Shown: positions 42,340 through 53,514 of the stretch, in pieces | How positions within the stretch are numbered: position 1 is the first letter of the stretch | Layout of the letters: every line of letters starts with the position of its first letter | Source: Pseudomonas viridiflava | GTDB taxonomy: Bacteria; Pseudomonadota; Gammaproteobacteria; Pseudomonadales; Pseudomonadaceae | DNA length: 64,000 bases | Direction: 5' to 3' | Assembly: GCF_900590885.1 (NCBI RefSeq) | Contig: NZ_UUON01000050.1 | Span: 682,001 to 746,000 of the forward strand | Notes under the pieces: model-generated | Told to the model about the DNA's origin: nothing | Seen by the model: the letters and a program-made list of their open reading frames with translations, nothing else | Database searches by the model: none | Made by a program: the position numbers and the translations under genes

Positions 42340-45300
42340 TTATAACGATGGTTTCCCCGCTGTGCCATCCGAAAAATCCTCAATGCTTGTACGAAGAAAT
42401 GTCGCAGCAAAAAGCTCCGGCGGCAGGGGCAGGCTGACGATGTAGCCTTGCATCTGTTCGCAGCCCTCGGCGGCGAGGAAGGCTTGCTGTGCGGGGTTCT
42501 CCACGCCTTCGGCGATGATGGTGAATTGCATGCTGTGGCCCAGGGCGATGATGGCGCGCACGATGGCCGCGTCGTGGGGGTCGTCGGGCAGGCCGCGGAC
42601 GAAGGATTGGTCGATCTTGAGGAAGTCCAGTGGCAGACGTTTGAGGTAGCTGAGGGATGAGTAGCCGGTGCCGAAATCGTCGATCGCCAGTTGTACGCCC
42701 AGGCGCTTGAGTTGGTGCAGGACCTCCAGCGCTTCTTCGGCCTGGCTCATGATGAAGTTTTCAGTGATCTCCAGTTGCAGGTAGCCAGGTTCGAGGTGGT
42801 AGTCGTGCAGGAGCTGTTCGATGCGCGCCAGCAGGCCAGGGTGGCGCAGTTGCGCGCCGGCCAGGTTGACCGACAGTGGGCCGAAGTCATCGAAGGTAGT
42901 TTGCCAGGCGTGCATTTGCCGGCAGGCCTGTTCCAGTACCCAGTCGCCGATCTGCAGGATCATGCCGTTCTCTTCGGCCAGGGCGATGAAGTGTTCCGGG
43001 GGCACGTCGCCAAAGGTGGGGTGCCGCCAGCGGATCAGCGCTTCGGCACCGATCAGTTCGTGGGTGCTCAGGCTCAGTTTGGGTTGGTAGTAAAGGGTCA
43101 GTTCTTTGCGCTCGATGGCGCGGCGCAGTTCGTGTTCAAGGGCCACGCGTTCGTTGGCCTGGGCGGTGAGGTCTTGGGTGTAGCTTTCGACGCGGTTGCG
43201 GCCCTTGGCCTTGGAACGGTACATCGCGGCGTCGGCGTTTTTGACCAGGGTGGCGACGTCGGTACCGTCCTGGGGGTAGAGGCTGGTGCCGATGCTGGCA
43301 CTGATAAAAAACTCGTGCTCGCCGGCCTGGAACGGTGGGGTGAAGCAGGCCAGCAGCTTGTTGGCCAAGTGCTCGGCATCGGTGGCGTGTTGCAGGCCGG
43401 GCAGCAGGATGATGAATTCGTCGCCGCCCAGGCGCGCGACGGTGTCGATGTCACGCAGTTGGTCCTTGAGGCGCACGGCGATGTCTTTGAGCAGCAGGTC
43501 GCCGATGGGATGGCCGAGGCTGTCGTTGATATGTTTGAAGCGGTCGAGGTCGAGGAACAGCACCGCCCCTTGTTTGCCGGTTTCCTGATGGCCATTGAGC
43601 GCGGCCTGCAGTCGGCTTTCGAACAGGGTGCGGTTGGGCAGGCCGGTGAGCGGGTCGTGGTGCGCCTGGTAGTCGAGGCGGGCCTGGGCCAGCTTGAGGC
43701 TGGAGATGTCGGCAAACACCGCGACAAAGTGGGTGATCAACTGGTCGCGGTTGCGCACCGCGCTGATAGTCAACCAGCTAGGGTACAGCTCGCCGTTCTT
43801 GCGTCGGTTGGAGATCTCGCCCTGCCAATGGCCATGGGCCGTCAACTGGTGCCACATCGCTGCGTAGAACGCGCTGTCATGCAGGCCGGAGGCGAGCAGG
43901 CGCGGCGTTTGGCCGAGGGCTTCGGATTCGCTGTAACCGGTGATTTCGCTGAAGGCGCGGTTCACGGCACTGATGTTCTGCCGGGTGTCGGTGATCAAGA
44001 CACCTTCGGCGGTGCTCTCGAATACTGTGGCGGCTTGTTGCAGTTTTTCCTGCATCTGTTGGCGTTCGGTAATGTCGCGGGCGATGGTCAGCATGCAGTC
44101 GTCGTCGCCAATGGGCAGCGGGCGGCTGGACAGCTCGCAGAGGCGGATCATGCCGTCGGCACGGCGGATGTGGCAGACAAAGTCGCGCACAAAGCCGTCA
44201 CGGCGCATCAGTGCGAGCATGTGCTGGCGCTCGTTGAGGTCGACCCAGATGCCGAGGTCCAGGGTGGATTGGTCGAGGGAGGCGGCACCGCTGAAGCCGG
44301 TGATGCGACTGAAACCATCGTTGACTTCAATCAGCAGGCCGTCACGCTGCCGGCTTAACAGCAGGCCGTCGGGAGAGGCATGGAAGGCCTTGGCGAATTT
44401 CTCTTCGGAGGTTTGCAGTTGCTGCTGGGTTTCTTTGAGCTGGGTGATATCGCGCACCACCACCACGATGGCCTCGACCGCATCGAGCTGGAAGGGCTCG
44501 GCGGAAATCAGCCCGGTGAAGGCTTGGCCGTTGCTGCGGCGGAAACGCATCTCCAGGTTACGAATGCTGGTGGTCTGCACCCGTTGCAGCAGGTCGGGGC
44601 CGGCGCCTTCGATGCCCCAGATATTCAGCTCGGTGGCGGTTTTGCCCACGACGTCTTCAGCTGACAGACCGATCTGGTCTTCAAACGCCTTGTTGACCTC
44701 CAGCAGGCAGCCATCGGACAGGCGCGCGATCACCAGGATGTCCGGGCATTGCTGGAACACCGAGGCAAACTTTTGCTCCGACAGCTGCAGCGCTTCCTCG
44801 GTACGCTTGGCCTCGCTGATATCGATCATGAGGCCGCGCAGCACGGGCTCATGGCCGTGCTCAATGAGGCTGACGATGTCGCGCACCCACAGGCAACGAC
44901 CGTCGGCGGTGATCACCCGGTAATCAAGGCTGTGATCGCGGTTGGCGCGGGTTTCGCGGTAGCAATAGGCTTCGGCACGGATCAGGTCGCCGGGGTGAAT
45001 GATGTTGCGCCAGAAGCCGGGGATCAGCCAGTGGGCGCGTGGGTAGCCAAGCAAGTCTTCGGCGTGGGGCGACACGTAGCTGTAGGTGAAGTCGGTGACG
45101 CTGGCTTCCCAGGCAATGGCGGACAGGCTCTCCACTAGGCCGCGGTAATGGTATTCGCTGCTGCGCAGTTCCTGTTCGAGGGCGACGCGGCGGGAAATTT
45201 CCGAGCTGAGCCGGCGATTGATGCGAATCACGATGGCCAATACGGTGCTCAGCAATAGCACGGCGGGCAGGCCATAGGTCAGCAGGTCGGTCCAGAAGGT

Positions 45301-46083
45301 GCGGCTATCGGTGACGCTGCCGACCCAGTGTTGCTGGATGGCGTTGGTTTCTTCCGGGCTGAGGTCGGCCAGCACCTTGTCCAGAATGCCGACGAGCATC
45401 TTGTCGTCGCGCGGCACGCCCATCGCCAACTGGTAGCGATAGGGCGTTTCGCCGCTGACATACAAACCGTCTAGCTTGAGTTCGCGCAGGCTCCAGACGC
45501 TGGACGCCAGGTCGCTGACCACGGCATCCACCTCACCGGTGGCCAGGGCTTGCAGCGTGGAGCTGACATTGGGTAGGGCCACCAGGTTGAGGTCCGGATG
45601 GTGGGTGCGCAGCAGTTCGTGGGGGGCGTAATTTTCCACCACGGCAATCTTCAATCCGTAAAGGTCCTTGAGGTTGCGCGGCCGAGGCCCGCCTTCGTGG
45701 GCAAGAATCACCATCGGAAAGTCGATGTAAGGCCGGGTGAAGGCCAGGTAGTTCTGCCGTTCCGGGGTCGACATGACGCTGGGAATCAGATTGAGCTGGT
45801 TGCTGCGCGCCATTTCCAGCACGGCGCCCCAGCTCGGCGGTTCGATCAGCTTGACCCTGACGCCCAGGCGGTCCTGGATCAGGCGCACGTAATCCGCCGA
45901 CAAGCCCTGGTAGCGGCCTTCCTCATCACGGTATTCGAACGGTGGCCACGAGGCATCCACCCCAAGGCTCAGCTCCTGATGGTCCGCCAGCCAGCTCCGC
46001 TCTTCATCGGTAAGAGTCAACGCGCCAGCCGTTGCGGTCCAGGTCAGCAGCGACAGCAGCAACACAGTCGGCAATCTGGGCAT
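42340..46083 (-). CDS. rmcA: RmcA-like sensor with PAS, GGDEF and EAL domains
   Basis: Inner-membrane cyclic di-GMP enzyme of 1247 residues. Order: signal peptide (1-20), periplasmic SBP_bac_3 sensor (about 35-255), membrane helix (about 270-290, VLLLSTVLAIVI), four PAS domains (about 305-800), GGDEF (VARLGGDEFIILLPG, about 820-985) and EAL (GAEALIRWRHP, about 1000-1240). Both catalytic signatures are intact. Length, architecture and place beside rpoD equal P. aeruginosa RmcA (PA0575), which senses redox through PAS-bound cofactors and acts mainly as a phosphodiesterase in biofilms. The periplasmic ligand is not known. Confidence 0.93.
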   Translation of the reverse strand: MPRLPTVLLLSLLTWTATAGALTLTDEERSWLADHQELSLGVDASWPPFEYRDEEGRYQGLSADYVRLIQDRLGVRVKLIEPPSWGAVLEMARSNQLNLIPSVMSTPERQNYLAFTRPYIDFPMVILAHEGGPRPRNLKDLYGLKIAVVENYAPHELLRTHHPDLNLVALPNVSSTLQALATGEVDAVVSDLASSVWSLRELKLDGLYVSGETPYRYQLAMGVPRDDKMLVGILDKVLADLSPEETNAIQQHWVGSVTDSRTFWTDLLTYGLPAVLLLSTVLAIVIRINRRLSSEISRRVALEQELRSSEYHYRGLVESLSAIAWEASVTDFTYSYVSPHAEDLLGYPRAHWLIPGFWRNIIHPGDLIRAEAYCYRETRANRDHSLDYRVITADGRCLWVRDIVSLIEHGHEPVLRGLMIDISEAKRTEEALQLSEQKFASVFQQCPDILVIARLSDGCLLEVNKAFEDQIGLSAEDVVGKTATELNIWGIEGAGPDLLQRVQTTSIRNLEMRFRRSNGQAFTGLISAEPFQLDAVEAIVVVVRDITQLKETQQQLQTSEEKFAKAFHASPDGLLLSRQRDGLLIEVNDGFSRITGFSGAASLDQSTLDLGIWVDLNERQHMLALMRRDGFVRDFVCHIRRADGMIRLCELSSRPLPIGDDDCMLTIARDITERQQMQEKLQQAATVFESTAEGVLITDTRQNISAVNRAFSEITGYSESEALGQTPRLLASGLHDSAFYAAMWHQLTAHGHWQGEISNRRKNGELYPSWLTISAVRNRDQLITHFVAVFADISSLKLAQARLDYQAHHDPLTGLPNRTLFESRLQAALNGHQETGKQGAVLFLDLDRFKHINDSLGHPIGDLLLKDIAVRLKDQLRDIDTVARLGGDEFIILLPGLQHATDAEHLANKLLACFTPPFQAGEHEFFISASIGTSLYPQDGTDVATLVKNADAAMYRSKAKGRNRVESYTQDLTAQANERVALEHELRRAIERKELTLYYQPKLSLSTHELIGAEALIRWRHPTFGDVPPEHFIALAEENGMILQIGDWVLEQACRQMHAWQTTFDDFGPLSVNLAGAQLRHPGLLARIEQLLHDYHLEPGYLQLEITENFIMSQAEEALEVLHQLKRLGVQLAIDDFGTGYSSLSYLKRLPLDFLKIDQSFVRGLPDDPHDAAIVRAIIALGHSMQFTIIAEGVENPAQQAFLAAEGCEQMQGYIVSLPLPPELFAATFLRTSIEDFSDGTAGKPSL

Positions 46084-46183
46084 AACGGTCTCGTTATGGC
46101 ACGGGGAATGTTTCGAGTGTAGACGGGCATTGCGGGGAGGGGAGGTGCGCGGGCAGTTAATCTATACAAAGAAATCCATACAA

Positions 46184-46215
46184 AACAAAACCCCCGGCCT
46201 GGGCCGGGGGTTTTG
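46184..46215 (-). terminator. rho-independent terminator of rpoD
   Basis: CCCCCGGCC, TG, GGCCGGGGG flanked by AAAAC and GTTTT; the end of the rpsU-dnaG-rpoD operon. Confidence 0.95.
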
Positions 46216-46218
46216 GTA

Positions 46219-48069
<1,851 letters not shown>

Positions 48070-48136
48070 AACACCCTATCCACTGAAGGTCTTGGCGGGC
48101 AAAAAACAAGCCGAGGATTATACCCGAGCTATGACC

Positions 48137-50107
48137 TCACACGCCAGCTGAGGTCGGGTTTGATGCGGAAACATTCTGTTTTAAGAGGTCGCGCATCTGT
48201 TTTGCTATCTGAATTTGCTCTTCAGCCGACAATCCCGGCTGCCTTGCTCGCTTAATGAGCTCATCGAGGGTCTGCGTGTGCTGACCCGCGGATAACCTAG
48301 TAATGGTGTCTAAAAACTGTTGTTCAAGGTTATCGCCGTCAATTAGCCACTCCTTTTCCGCGAGTGCTTTCAATAAACGACCTTGTTCGGTGCCATGCCA
48401 ACGAGCCATCAGCTGAATTGAGTTTAGCTTAGGATTTTTCTGCACGGCTTCGATCAGTGCGATAAGCACCTGAGCGTAGCTGTTGCTTTCGTTGGCAAAA
48501 TGATCCGCGCTCTCGACCTTGCCCGCCAGTTGCGGGTGGTGAATCAGCGTGCGCAATGCAATCAGCATCGGCGCTTCTACGGCAACCGGCGTGCGTGGCG
48601 CGTAGGGCTCATCGCGATCACCGCGTTTGCCGCCCTTGCTCCAGGGTTTCTTGTCCCATTTCTTGCCGCCGGCGCCGGGTTTCTTCGGCGTCCAGTCCTG
48701 CTGCGGCGCGTAGGCGTCCTGCGGCTGCTGGAAGTCGGAGTAGTCCGGCATGGCGTCGTAATCCATGCCTGGGTCGTAGGTCGGCGGCGCATCCTGTGGC
48801 GCGTTGTGCACCAGCTGGCTGACGGCTTCGCCGCTCAGGCCAGTGATTTCCAGCAGGCGCATGCGCATCAGCGATTTCAGGTTGGCGCCGGGTACCTTGT
48901 CGATCAGCGGCGCGGCGAGGGTGGCCATGTGGGCCTTGCCTTCGAGGGAGCGCGGGTCGGCTTCTTCGGTCAGTTGCTGGAAGAAGTAATCGGCCAGCGG
49001 CTGCGCATGTTGGTTGATGCGGGCGCGGAATGCGTCGGTGCCTTCGGAGCGCACCAGGGTGTCCGGGTCTTCGCCTTCGGGCAGGAACAGAAAGCGCGCA
49101 CGCCGCCCGTCCTGCAGGCTCGACAGCGTGGCTTCGAGGGCGCGCCAGGCAGCGTTGCGGCCGGCCTGGTCGCCGTCGAAGCAGAACAATACACTGGGCA
49201 CGACGCGGAACAGGCGCTTCAAGTGTTCTTCACTGGTGGCGGTGCCGAGGGTGGCCACCGCGTTGCGCAAGCCTTGCTGGGCCAGGGCGATTACGTCCAT
49301 ATAGCCTTCAACCACGATGATCTCATCGAGGTTGCGGTTGTTCTTGCGTGCCTCGAACAGGCCGTACAGCTCCTGGCCCTTGTGGAACACCGCGGTTTCC
49401 GGGGAGTTCAGGTACTTTGGCTTGTCGTCCCCGAGCACGCGGCCACCGAACGCGATGATGCGGCCACGGCTGTCGCGGATCGGGAACATCACGCGGTCGC
49501 GGAAGCGGTCATAGCGCTTGCCGGTCTCGGCGTTTTCCACCAGCAGGCCGGCATCGATCATGGCTTTTTGCTGGAGCGTGTCGCTGCTCAAGTGCTTGTA
49601 GAGATTGTCCCAGCCGGGCGGGGCGAAGCCGAGGCCGAAGTCACGGGCGATTTCGCCGGTGAGGCCGCGCCCCTTGAGGTAGTCGACGGCGGCCTTGCGC
49701 TGTGGATGGCTTTTAAGCGCCTGACGATAGAAGTCGGCAGCGGCCGTCAGCAGTGGGTACAGCGGCGAGTCGGTGGGCTGGCGCGGTTTGTGCGGGCGGC
49801 CACTTTCTTCGCGGGGTACTTCCATGCCGGCGGCTTTGGCCAGGTCCTCGATAGCCTGAGGGAAGTCCAGGTTGTCGTGGTCCATGAGAAAGCCCAGGGC
49901 GTTGCCGCCCGCGCCGCAGCCGAAGCAATAGTAGAACTGCTTGTCGGGGCTGACGCTGAATGACGGGGTTTTCTCTTTGTGAAACGGGCAGCAGGCCGTG
50001 TAGTTCTTGCCGGCTTTTTTCAATTGCACGCGCGAGCTGACAACATCGACGATGTCGGTGCGGTTCAGAAGGTCGTCAATAAAGCTCTGGGGAATCAGCC
50101 CGGCCAT
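48137..50107 (-). CDS. dnaG: DNA primase
   Basis: Primase of 656 residues that lays RNA primers for replication. The CHC2 zinc finger is at 40-66 (CCPFHKEKTPSF, YYCFGCGAGGNALGF). The TOPRIM catalytic domain (EIIVVEGYMDVIALAQ, VLFCFDGDQAGRNAA) carries the metal-binding Glu and Asp-x-Asp. A Gly/Lys/Pro-rich linker of low complexity near 450-500 (QQDWTPKKPGAGGKKWDKKPWSKGG) precedes the DnaB-binding C-domain. Confidence 0.99.
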   Translation of the reverse strand: MAGLIPQSFIDDLLNRTDIVDVVSSRVQLKKAGKNYTACCPFHKEKTPSFSVSPDKQFYYCFGCGAGGNALGFLMDHDNLDFPQAIEDLAKAAGMEVPREESGRPHKPRQPTDSPLYPLLTAAADFYRQALKSHPQRKAAVDYLKGRGLTGEIARDFGLGFAPPGWDNLYKHLSSDTLQQKAMIDAGLLVENAETGKRYDRFRDRVMFPIRDSRGRIIAFGGRVLGDDKPKYLNSPETAVFHKGQELYGLFEARKNNRNLDEIIVVEGYMDVIALAQQGLRNAVATLGTATSEEHLKRLFRVVPSVLFCFDGDQAGRNAAWRALEATLSSLQDGRRARFLFLPEGEDPDTLVRSEGTDAFRARINQHAQPLADYFFQQLTEEADPRSLEGKAHMATLAAPLIDKVPGANLKSLMRMRLLEITGLSGEAVSQLVHNAPQDAPPTYDPGMDYDAMPDYSDFQQPQDAYAPQQDWTPKKPGAGGKKWDKKPWSKGGKRGDRDEPYAPRTPVAVEAPMLIALRTLIHHPQLAGKVESADHFANESNSYAQVLIALIEAVQKNPKLNSIQLMARWHGTEQGRLLKALAEKEWLIDGDNLEQQFLDTITRLSAGQHTQTLDELIKRARQPGLSAEEQIQIAKQMRDLLKQNVSASNPTSAGV

Positions 50108-50544
50108 GGCGTTCTCGTCATCACTGCGTGTAAATGAGGGCCCGTGAAGTGTTCAAGCGCCCGTATCGAGTGCTTGAGCATCTTGCGTCTGCATGGGGAG
50201 TGTATCTGCCGAGCATTCGCTGACGTTAATTTCTATCAGCCTTCGGCATGGAAATGTTGCCCCGGCGCCCGGTGTTGGCCAATGGCTGGCCTCGGGAACG
50301 CCTCGCTGGGCACAGCCGATACAGTTGATCGTCTGCTTGAAGAATAGGTGTGCTCGTCAGTAGCCTTGTTAGGCTCGTCAGAAGAGACGTGCACCGCTGG
50401 CAGAAGAGCCAGTCCTGACGTGTGAAGCAGTTGTCTCGGTCGCGTGTGCGGCGTCGACGATTGAAGCATCAAGCGATATCCGCAAATGCCAACAGCCCGG
50501 CTGAGGGCCGGGCTTGGCAGAAGCTTGCTACGAACGTCTGTGTA
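50108..50544. other. rpsU-dnaG intergenic region
   Basis: This 437-base spacer contains the rpsU terminator at its right end and a direct repeat of GCTCGTCAG about 20 bases apart (near 50352 and 50373). I see no additional gene. In this operon the segment normally carries attenuation and processing sites. Confidence 0.6.
50488..50518 (-). terminator. leaky hairpin after rpsU
   Basis: GCCAA...AGCCCGG / CCGGGCT...TTGGC stem without a strong U run. Partial termination here is the known means of making far more S21 than primase. Confidence 0.8.
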
Positions 50545-50760
50545 TTAGTACAGACGAACGGCGCGGCGCTGTTCGCGCTGAACTTTCTTGGCGTGACGCT
50601 TAACAGCGGCTGCTGCTTTACGCTTACGCTCAGAAGTTGGCTTCTCATAAAATTCGCGGCTACGAACTTCAGCCAGAACACCGGCTTTTTCGCAGGAGCG
50701 CTTGAAACGACGCAGAGCTACGTCGAAGGGTTCGTTCTCTTTTACTTTGACGGCTGGCAT
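50545..50760 (-). CDS. rpsU: 30S ribosomal protein S21
   Basis: Small, very basic ribosomal protein of 71 residues ([35 protein letters not shown]) needed for mRNA start-site selection. It is first gene of rpsU-dnaG-rpoD, divergent from tsaD with a 203-base spacer holding both promoters. AGAAAGGTAG upstream is the ribosome site. Confidence 0.99.
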
Positions 50761-50963
50761 CCAGAGCTACCTTCTTTCATTACCGGGAATCAACGTTCTC
50801 GTCGCAAAAAATTCGCGGCTGAGGTCGTCGGTTTTTAAGGGTTGCGGATGTTAACCCCTCATTGACCGGAATGCAAAGCCTCTGATCGAAAACCGCTAGG
50901 CGGGAGGGGGAGTGGCGACTATTATGCGCGCCTTCGAATTCAGCCTCTACAAGGCGCAAACCC

Positions 50964-51989
50964 ATGCTAGTACTGGGACTTGAAACCTCCTGCGACGAAA
51001 CCGGTGTCGCACTTTACGACAGTGAACGCGGGCTTTTGGCCGATGCACTGTTCAGTCAGATCGACCTGCACCGCGCCTATGGCGGGGTGGTGCCGGAGCT
51101 GGCCAGCCGCGATCACGTCAAGCGCATGCTGCCGTTGATTCGCCAGGTGCTGGACGAGGCCGGCTGCGTGCCGACCGAGATCGACGCCATTGCCTATACC
51201 GCCGGCCCGGGATTGGTTGGAGCCCTTCTGGTTGGGGCCTCTTGCGCCCAGGCGCTGGCGTTTGCCTGGGGCATTCCGGCCCTGGGTGTGCACCATATGG
51301 AAGGCCATTTATTGGCGCCCATGCTGGAAAAAACACCGCCGCAGTTCCCGTTCGTCGCTTTGTTGGTTTCGGGCGGCCATACGCAGCTGGTTCAGGTCGA
51401 TGGGATCGGCCAATACACGCTGTTGGGCGAGTCCCTGGACGACGCTGCCGGCGAAGCTTTCGACAAGACGGCGAAGATGATGGGGCTCAATTACCCCGGT
51501 GGTCCGGAAATCGCGCGCCTCGCCGAAAAAGGCGTGGCGGGCCGTTACACCTTCCCGCGCCCGATGTGCGATCGCCCTGGCCTGATGTTCAGTTTCAGCG
51601 GTTTGAAAACCTCCGCGCTGAACACCTGGCAGCAGAGCGTCAGCGCCGGGGACGACAGCGAGCAAGCCCGTTGCGACATCGCGCTGGCGTTCCAGCAGGC
51701 CGTGGTGGAGACTTTGACCATCAAGTGCAAGCGGGCCCTGAAACAGGCTGGCATGCAGCGCCTGGTGATCGCCGGCGGCGTCAGTGCCAACAAGGCCTTG
51801 CGAGTTTCACTGGAGAAAATGCTCGGCGACATGAAGGGCGACGTGTTCTACGCGCGGCCTGAATTCTGCACCGACAATGGCGCGATGATCGCCTATGCCG
51901 GTTGCCAGCGCTTGCAGGCCGGGCAGCATGAAAGCCTGGCGATCAGCGTGCAGGCGCGCTGGCCGATGGAGCAGTTGTCGCCGTTGTAA
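50964..51989 (+). CDS. tsaD: tRNA N6-adenosine threonylcarbamoyltransferase
   Basis: ASKHA-fold enzyme of 341 residues that transfers threonylcarbamoyl to A37 of ANN-decoding tRNAs (t6A). Metal ligands His111 and His115 lie in HHMEGHLLAP; VSGGHTQLVQV and the C-terminal Asp of EFCTDNGAMIAYAG are intact. ATG at 50964 is the standard start (MLVLGLETSCDET). The divergent arrangement with rpsU is highly conserved. Confidence 0.99.
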   Translation: MLVLGLETSCDETGVALYDSERGLLADALFSQIDLHRAYGGVVPELASRDHVKRMLPLIRQVLDEAGCVPTEIDAIAYTAGPGLVGALLVGASCAQALAFAWGIPALGVHHMEGHLLAPMLEKTPPQFPFVALLVSGGHTQLVQVDGIGQYTLLGESLDDAAGEAFDKTAKMMGLNYPGGPEIARLAEKGVAGRYTFPRPMCDRPGLMFSFSGLKTSALNTWQQSVSAGDDSEQARCDIALAFQQAVVETLTIKCKRALKQAGMQRLVIAGGVSANKALRVSLEKMLGDMKGDVFYARPEFCTDNGAMIAYAGCQRLQAGQHESLAISVQARWPMEQLSPL

Positions 51990-52009
51990 GGCTGGAGCAT
52001 GGGGCGTAT

Positions 52010-52579
52010 TTAAAAATGCCGTTCGCGCCCGGCAAACAGGTCGCGTAAATTGCCCCGGTGGCGCCACACGATCAGCAGTGTCAGCACGCTCATCGGCAGC
52101 AGCGCCGCCGGTTCCTGCCAGGCCAGCAGAGGCAGGGTGAGCGGTGTGGCGATCAAGGCGGCCAGCGAGCTGGTGCGGGTCAGGTAGAACGTCAGCAGCC
52201 AGGCGAGCACGGCCAGCAGCGCGGCGGGAGGGTAGATCCCCAGCAGCATGCCGGCCGCCGTCGCCACGCCTTTGCCACCGCGAAAGCGAAAGTACAGCGG
52301 AAACAGATGGCCCAGGACGGCGCATACGCCCACCCAGGCCTGCTGTTGCAGGGAGAGGCCGGCGAGGCTGGCGATCAGTACGGGCAACAGGCCCTTGCAG
52401 ACGTCGCCGAGCAGCGTCAGTACGGCGAGCTTCTTGCCGGCCAGGCGCAACATATTGGTGGCGCCGGCATTGCCGGAGCCACTCATTCGCGGGTCGGGGT
52501 TTCCCGTCAGGCGGCTGAGCAAAATGGCGAAGGACAGCGAGCCGAGCAGGTAGGCGAGAATCGCCAGTGACCAAAACAT
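52010..52579 (-). CDS. plsY: acyl-phosphate glycerol-3-phosphate acyltransferase
   Basis: Inner-membrane enzyme of 189 residues that makes lysophosphatidate from acyl-phosphate. There are five predicted membrane helices and the three conserved loops SGSGNAGATNMLR, GDVCKGLLPV and FRGGKGVATAAGMLLG. ATG at 52579 gives the usual MFWSLAILAYLLGSLSFAI; the longer reading runs through folB in antisense. It is divergent from folB. Confidence 0.97.
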   Translation of the reverse strand: MFWSLAILAYLLGSLSFAILLSRLTGNPDPRMSGSGNAGATNMLRLAGKKLAVLTLLGDVCKGLLPVLIASLAGLSLQQQAWVGVCAVLGHLFPLYFRFRGGKGVATAAGMLLGIYPPAALLAVLAWLLTFYLTRTSSLAALIATPLTLPLLAWQEPAALLPMSVLTLLIVWRHRGNLRDLFAGRERHF

Positions 52580-52651
52580 GCTAACTATTCCGGGCGAGGA
52601 CGCCCTGATTCTAACGGGGCATCGCGCCCTTGTCGTGCTGCGGAGAAGAGC

Positions 52652-53005
52652 TTGGACAGAGTGTTTATCGAAGGCCTGGAAGTCGACACCGTGATCGGGG
52701 CCTACGACTGGGAGCGCGGCATCAAGCAATGCCTGCGCCTGGACCTGAGCTTCGCCTGGGACAACCGCCCGGCCGCCGCCGGTGACGACCTGACCCTGGC
52801 GCTGGATTATGCCAGCGTATCCGCACGTATCCAGGCCTTCGCCGAGCAAGCCCAATACCAACTGGTGGAAACCTTCGCCGAACGCCTGGCCGAAGTGTTG
52901 ATGAGTGAATTCCAGATTCCCTGGCTGCACCTCAAGCTGACCAAGCCGGGGGCCGTGCCGGCTGCCAAAGGCGTGGGCGTGGAGATCGAGCGCGGATGTC
53001 GCTAA
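52652..53005 (+). CDS. folB: dihydroneopterin aldolase
   Basis: Folate-pathway aldolase/epimerase of 117 residues. TTG start at 52652 with GGAG 7 bases upstream. Motifs: VFIEGLEVDTVIGAYDWERG, LDYASVSARIQAFAE, LVETFAERLAEVL (catalytic Glu) and the Lys in HLKLTKPGAV. It overlaps the folK-like gene by 10 bases, making a two-gene folate unit. Confidence 0.96.
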   Translation: MDRVFIEGLEVDTVIGAYDWERGIKQCLRLDLSFAWDNRPAAAGDDLTLALDYASVSARIQAFAEQAQYQLVETFAERLAEVLMSEFQIPWLHLKLTKPGAVPAAKGVGVEIERGCR

Positions 53006-53514
53006 CTCAGGTTTACCTTGGCCTTGGCAGCAATATCGAGCGCGAGACCCATTTGCACGCGGGCCTTGACGCGCTGGCGAGCTTTTTGACTGACATGCGC
53101 TGCTCGGCGGTGTTCGAAAGCCAGCCGGTGGGCATCAAGAGCGGGCCGTTCTTCAATCTGGTGGTGTCGGGGAATACCGAGCTGCCGTTGATGGAACTGG
53201 ATCGCCGCCTCAAGTTCATCGAGGCCGACAACGGCCGTTATGCGCCGGACCGTAAAGGCCTGCCGCTGGATATCGACGTGCTGCTGTATGGCGATCTGGT
53301 CGGCAACTTCGACGGCTTGATCCTGCCGCGCGCAGAGATCCTGAAAAACGCGTTTGTGCTGTGGCCGCTGTCGATGATGGCGCCTGATCGCGTGCATCCA
53401 GAGGCAGGCAAGAACCTGGCCGAGCTGTGGCGTGATGCACAGATTGACCAGGTGTTGGCGCCTGTGGCGTTTGAGTGGCAGGGCCTGCAGCTCACCCCCG
53501 CAGATTTGCTCTAG
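52996..53514 (+). CDS. FolK-like pyrophosphokinase (diverged)
   Basis: Protein of 172 residues related to 6-hydroxymethyl-7,8-dihydropterin pyrophosphokinase, the next folate step after FolB. YLGLGSNIERE and the acidic LDIDVLLYGD metal site are present, but the normal W-G-PRTLDLDI block reads DRKGLPLDIDVLL, so conserved substrate-binding residues near it differ. Pseudomonads carry another canonical folK elsewhere (near panB). It may be a specialised or weaker paralogue; coupling to folB argues that it is functional. Its stop overlaps the convergent cca end by 4 bases. Confidence 0.82.
   Translation: MSLTQVYLGLGSNIERETHLHAGLDALASFLTDMRCSAVFESQPVGIKSGPFFNLVVSGNTELPLMELDRRLKFIEADNGRYAPDRKGLPLDIDVLLYGDLVGNFDGLILPRAEILKNAFVLWPLSMMAPDRVHPEAGKNLAELWRDAQIDQVLAPVAFEWQGLQLTPADLL

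Noticed and set aside
50108..50544. Possible small genes between dnaG and rpsU
   Set aside because: Short frames there lack ribosome sites and coherent sequence; the region fits an operon leader with attenuator.
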